A DNA stretch of 64,000 bases from Acidobacteriota bacterium. GTDB lineage: Bacteria > Acidobacteriota > Thermoanaerobaculia > Multivoradales > JBCCEF01. Under the pieces are notes generated by a model that did no database searches, had not been told where the DNA came from, and saw only the letters and a program-made list of their open reading frames with translations. The DNA is taken from positions 62,001-126,000 of the forward strand of contig JBCCEF010000007.1 in the NCBI GenBank assembly GCA_039030395.1. The letters run 5' to 3'. This document shows, piece by piece, positions 62,529-64,000 of the stretch; position 1 is the stretch's first letter; each line of letters opens with the position of its first letter. Position numbers and translations under genes: made by a program.

Positions 62529-64000
62529 ATGAGTCCCATCGCCCGGCAACTCCGCTGGCTGATCGCCCTGCGGCTGGTGGTGGTCACCAGCCTACTGGTG
62601 TCCTACGGCCTGCTGACCCTGGTACCCCAGGGCACCATCGACCCGGCAACGGTGCCCGAGGTCCCCACCCCCGGCGGCGCATTGCCAACGGAGGGGTTCG
62701 AGCCTTCGACGGTCCAGATCGGCTCCGCCCAGATCGTCCCCGGCCTCACCGCCCGGGTGGTGCTCGGCCTGGCCGGCGCCACCTACCTGGCGAGCCTGCT
62801 CTATCTGTTGCTGCTGTCGCTGGGCCGGCGCTACCCGGCCCAAGCCTTCCTGCAGTTGTGCGGCGACCTGCTGCTGGTCACCGCCATCGTCTACTACACC
62901 GGCGGCATCAACAGCCCCTTCTCCACCATTTACCTGCTGGTGATCGCCGTCGCCTCGTTTCTTCTCGGTCGGCGGAACCGTTTTGTCATCGCCGTCTTCG
63001 CTTACGTGCTCTACGCCAGTCTCCTGCTGTCGCTGTACTTCGGCTGGCTTCAGGCCGTAACCCCGGTGACCGAAACGGCCTCTCCCAGCCGCCTGGTCTA
63101 CAACCTGACGGTCAATCTGGTGGCCTTCGGCTCCGTCGCTCTGTTGACCAGCTACCTCGCCCTGCGCAGCCGAGTCACCCGCACGGAACTGGAGCTGGAA
63201 GAGAAGCTGGAAGATCTGGCGGACCTGAAGGTAGTGCACCGGGATGTCATCCAGTCGATCAACAGCGGGCTGATCACGACGGATCTCGAAGGACGGATCA
63301 CCAGCGTCAACCGCACCGGCGAGGAGATCCTCGGCCGCGGCGAAGAGGAACTGCTGCGCGAGCCTATCCAGAGTGTCGGCCTGGTGACCGAAGAGCAATG
63401 GCAAGAGGCCCTCGCCAGCGCTGAGGCGGAGCGCAAGCTGCGCATCGAAACCCGCCTGGAGCGCGACGGCGAAGAGGCCCTGATCGGATTTTCCCTCTCG
63501 CCCCTGTCCGACGCCGAGGGCGTGCCGCGCGGCCATATCGTGATCTTCCAGGACCTCACCCGCTGGCAGGAACTCCAAGACCGGGTGCGCCTCAAGGACC
63601 GCATGGCGGCCGTCGGCGAAATGGCGGCGGGCCTGGCCCACGAGGTCGGCAATCCCCTGGCGGCGATCTCCGGCTCGGTGCAGATGCTCAGCCACAAGGT
63701 CCAGGAAGGCAGCTCCGAGGGCAAGTTGCTCGACATCCTGCTCAAGGAGAGCCAGCGTTTGGACCGCACGATCAAGGGCTTTCTGCGCTTCGCCCGGCCG
63801 AAGGAACGGGCCAGCGTGCACTTCGACATCGCCCAACTGATCGAGGAGAATGTCGAGCTGCTGCGCAACAGCCCGGAGGTGCTGGCCGGCCACAGCCTGG
63901 AGCTGGATCTCCAGCCGCCGACGGCGATGATCGTGGCGGACCCGGACCTGATCAGCCAGATCTTCTGGAACCTGGCCCGCAATGCGCTGAAGGCGATGCC
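62529..64000 (+). CDS. pilS: PilS-like sensor histidine kinase, cut by the window end
   Basis: The first 490 residues are visible and the 3' end lies outside. Several N-terminal membrane helices (about residues 8-210) are followed by a PAS-like domain (about 240-345: VIQSINSGLITTDLEGRITS). The dimerisation region with the phospho-histidine comes next (AGLAHEVGNPLAAISG, about 365-380). The N-box of the ATPase domain (WNLARNALKAM) is reached at the end. A PilS/PilR-type system next to pilT-pilC would control pilin transcription; the regulator gene is presumably just beyond the window. Confidence 0.88.
   Translation, partial: MSPIARQLRWLIALRLVVVTSLLVSYGLLTLVPQGTIDPATVPEVPTPGGALPTEGFEPSTVQIGSAQIVPGLTARVVLGLAGATYLASLLYLLLLSLGRRYPAQAFLQLCGDLLLVTAIVYYTGGINSPFSTIYLLVIAVASFLLGRRNRFVIAVFAYVLYASLLLSLYFGWLQAVTPVTETASPSRLVYNLTVNLVAFGSVALLTSYLALRSRVTRTELELEEKLEDLADLKVVHRDVIQSINSGLITTDLEGRITSVNRTGEEILGRGEEELLREPIQSVGLVTEEQWQEALASAEAERKLRIETRLERDGEEALIGFSLSPLSDAEGVPRGHIVIFQDLTRWQELQDRVRLKDRMAAVGEMAAGLAHEVGNPLAAISGSVQMLSHKVQEGSSEGKLLDILLKESQRLDRTIKGFLRFARPKERASVHFDIAQLIEENVELLRNSPEVLAGHSLELDLQPPTAMIVADPDLISQIFWNLARNALKAM

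Noticed and set aside
60036-62549. 837-residue minus-strand frame antisense to pilT and pilC
   Set aside because: pilT and pilC are secure; the antisense product has no domain.

Overview
The window is a GC-rich bacterial chromosome segment, densely coded on both strands, with no rRNA, tRNA, CRISPR array or phage module visible. The gene content points to Acidobacteriota, perhaps the Thermoanaerobaculia. That is inferred from an Oar-like TonB-dependent receptor with a carboxypeptidase-regulatory N-domain, decayed members of a TPR family I associate with that group, an ankyrin/pseudopilin-like fusion, TrmFO, HslUV, an expanded Bat operon and a type IV pilus cluster. A 16S gene or a genome-wide comparison would be needed to settle it.

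Layout. 1-9.5 kb: topA (reverse), then trmFO, xerC, hslV, hslU, a lipoprotein with an LptM-like N-terminus and fibronectin-like repeats, and dapF. This is the order known from Bacillus (topA-trmFO-xerC-hslV-hslU), with topA inverted. 9.5-19 kb: an Oar-like receptor with its own terminator, a divergent ApbE-like protein, an SRPBCC/TIGR01777 pair, a vapBC module with a clear promoter and twin operator-like repeats, an ABC exporter and trmB. 19-27 kb: a zinc-ribbon peptide with msrP, an aromatic amino-acid decarboxylase with an iodotyrosine-deiodinase-like nitroreductase, a DsbA-like lipoprotein, holB, tmk and tyrS. Several genes here end in members of one stem-loop repeat family.

27-31.8 kb holds the most interesting unit. 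It is a tightly coupled three-gene operon of an asparagine-synthetase-like amide ligase without the glutaminase cysteine, a radical SAM protein and a flavin-halogenase-like oxidoreductase, behind a perfect TATAAT box. A 0.9 kb gap follows with a candidate small RNA (promoter and terminator visible) and nested inverted repeats. 31.8-37 kb: a three-subunit proton-translocating transhydrogenase (pntAA-AB-B) abutting gamma-glutamyltranspeptidase, then a lipoprotein. 37-49 kb: a ten-gene MoxR/Bat operon (TlpA-BatD-like fusion, MoxR, DUF58, a SurA-like chaperone without PPIase, a lipoprotein, BatA, BatB, BatC-like with thrombospondin-type repeats, BatD, BatE), nearly all with overlapping stop and start codons.

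49-56 kb is accessory: arsR with an AHSA1-like protein, a GNAT acetyltransferase, lipoproteins, an AT-rich spacer, and a decayed stretch with truncated TPR genes, a small secreted protein with DPDG repeats and a broken alpha/beta hydrolase. 56-64 kb: a second ABC exporter, an ankyrin-repeat protein ending in a pseudopilin-like domain, pilT, pilC and a PilS-like histidine kinase cut by the window end.

A recurring feature is a -10-like hexamer only 6-9 bases before the start codon with no Shine-Dalgarno sequence, which suggests many leaderless mRNAs. Other genes (xerC, moxR, the AsnB-like gene, the receptor) have strong GGAGG-type sites.
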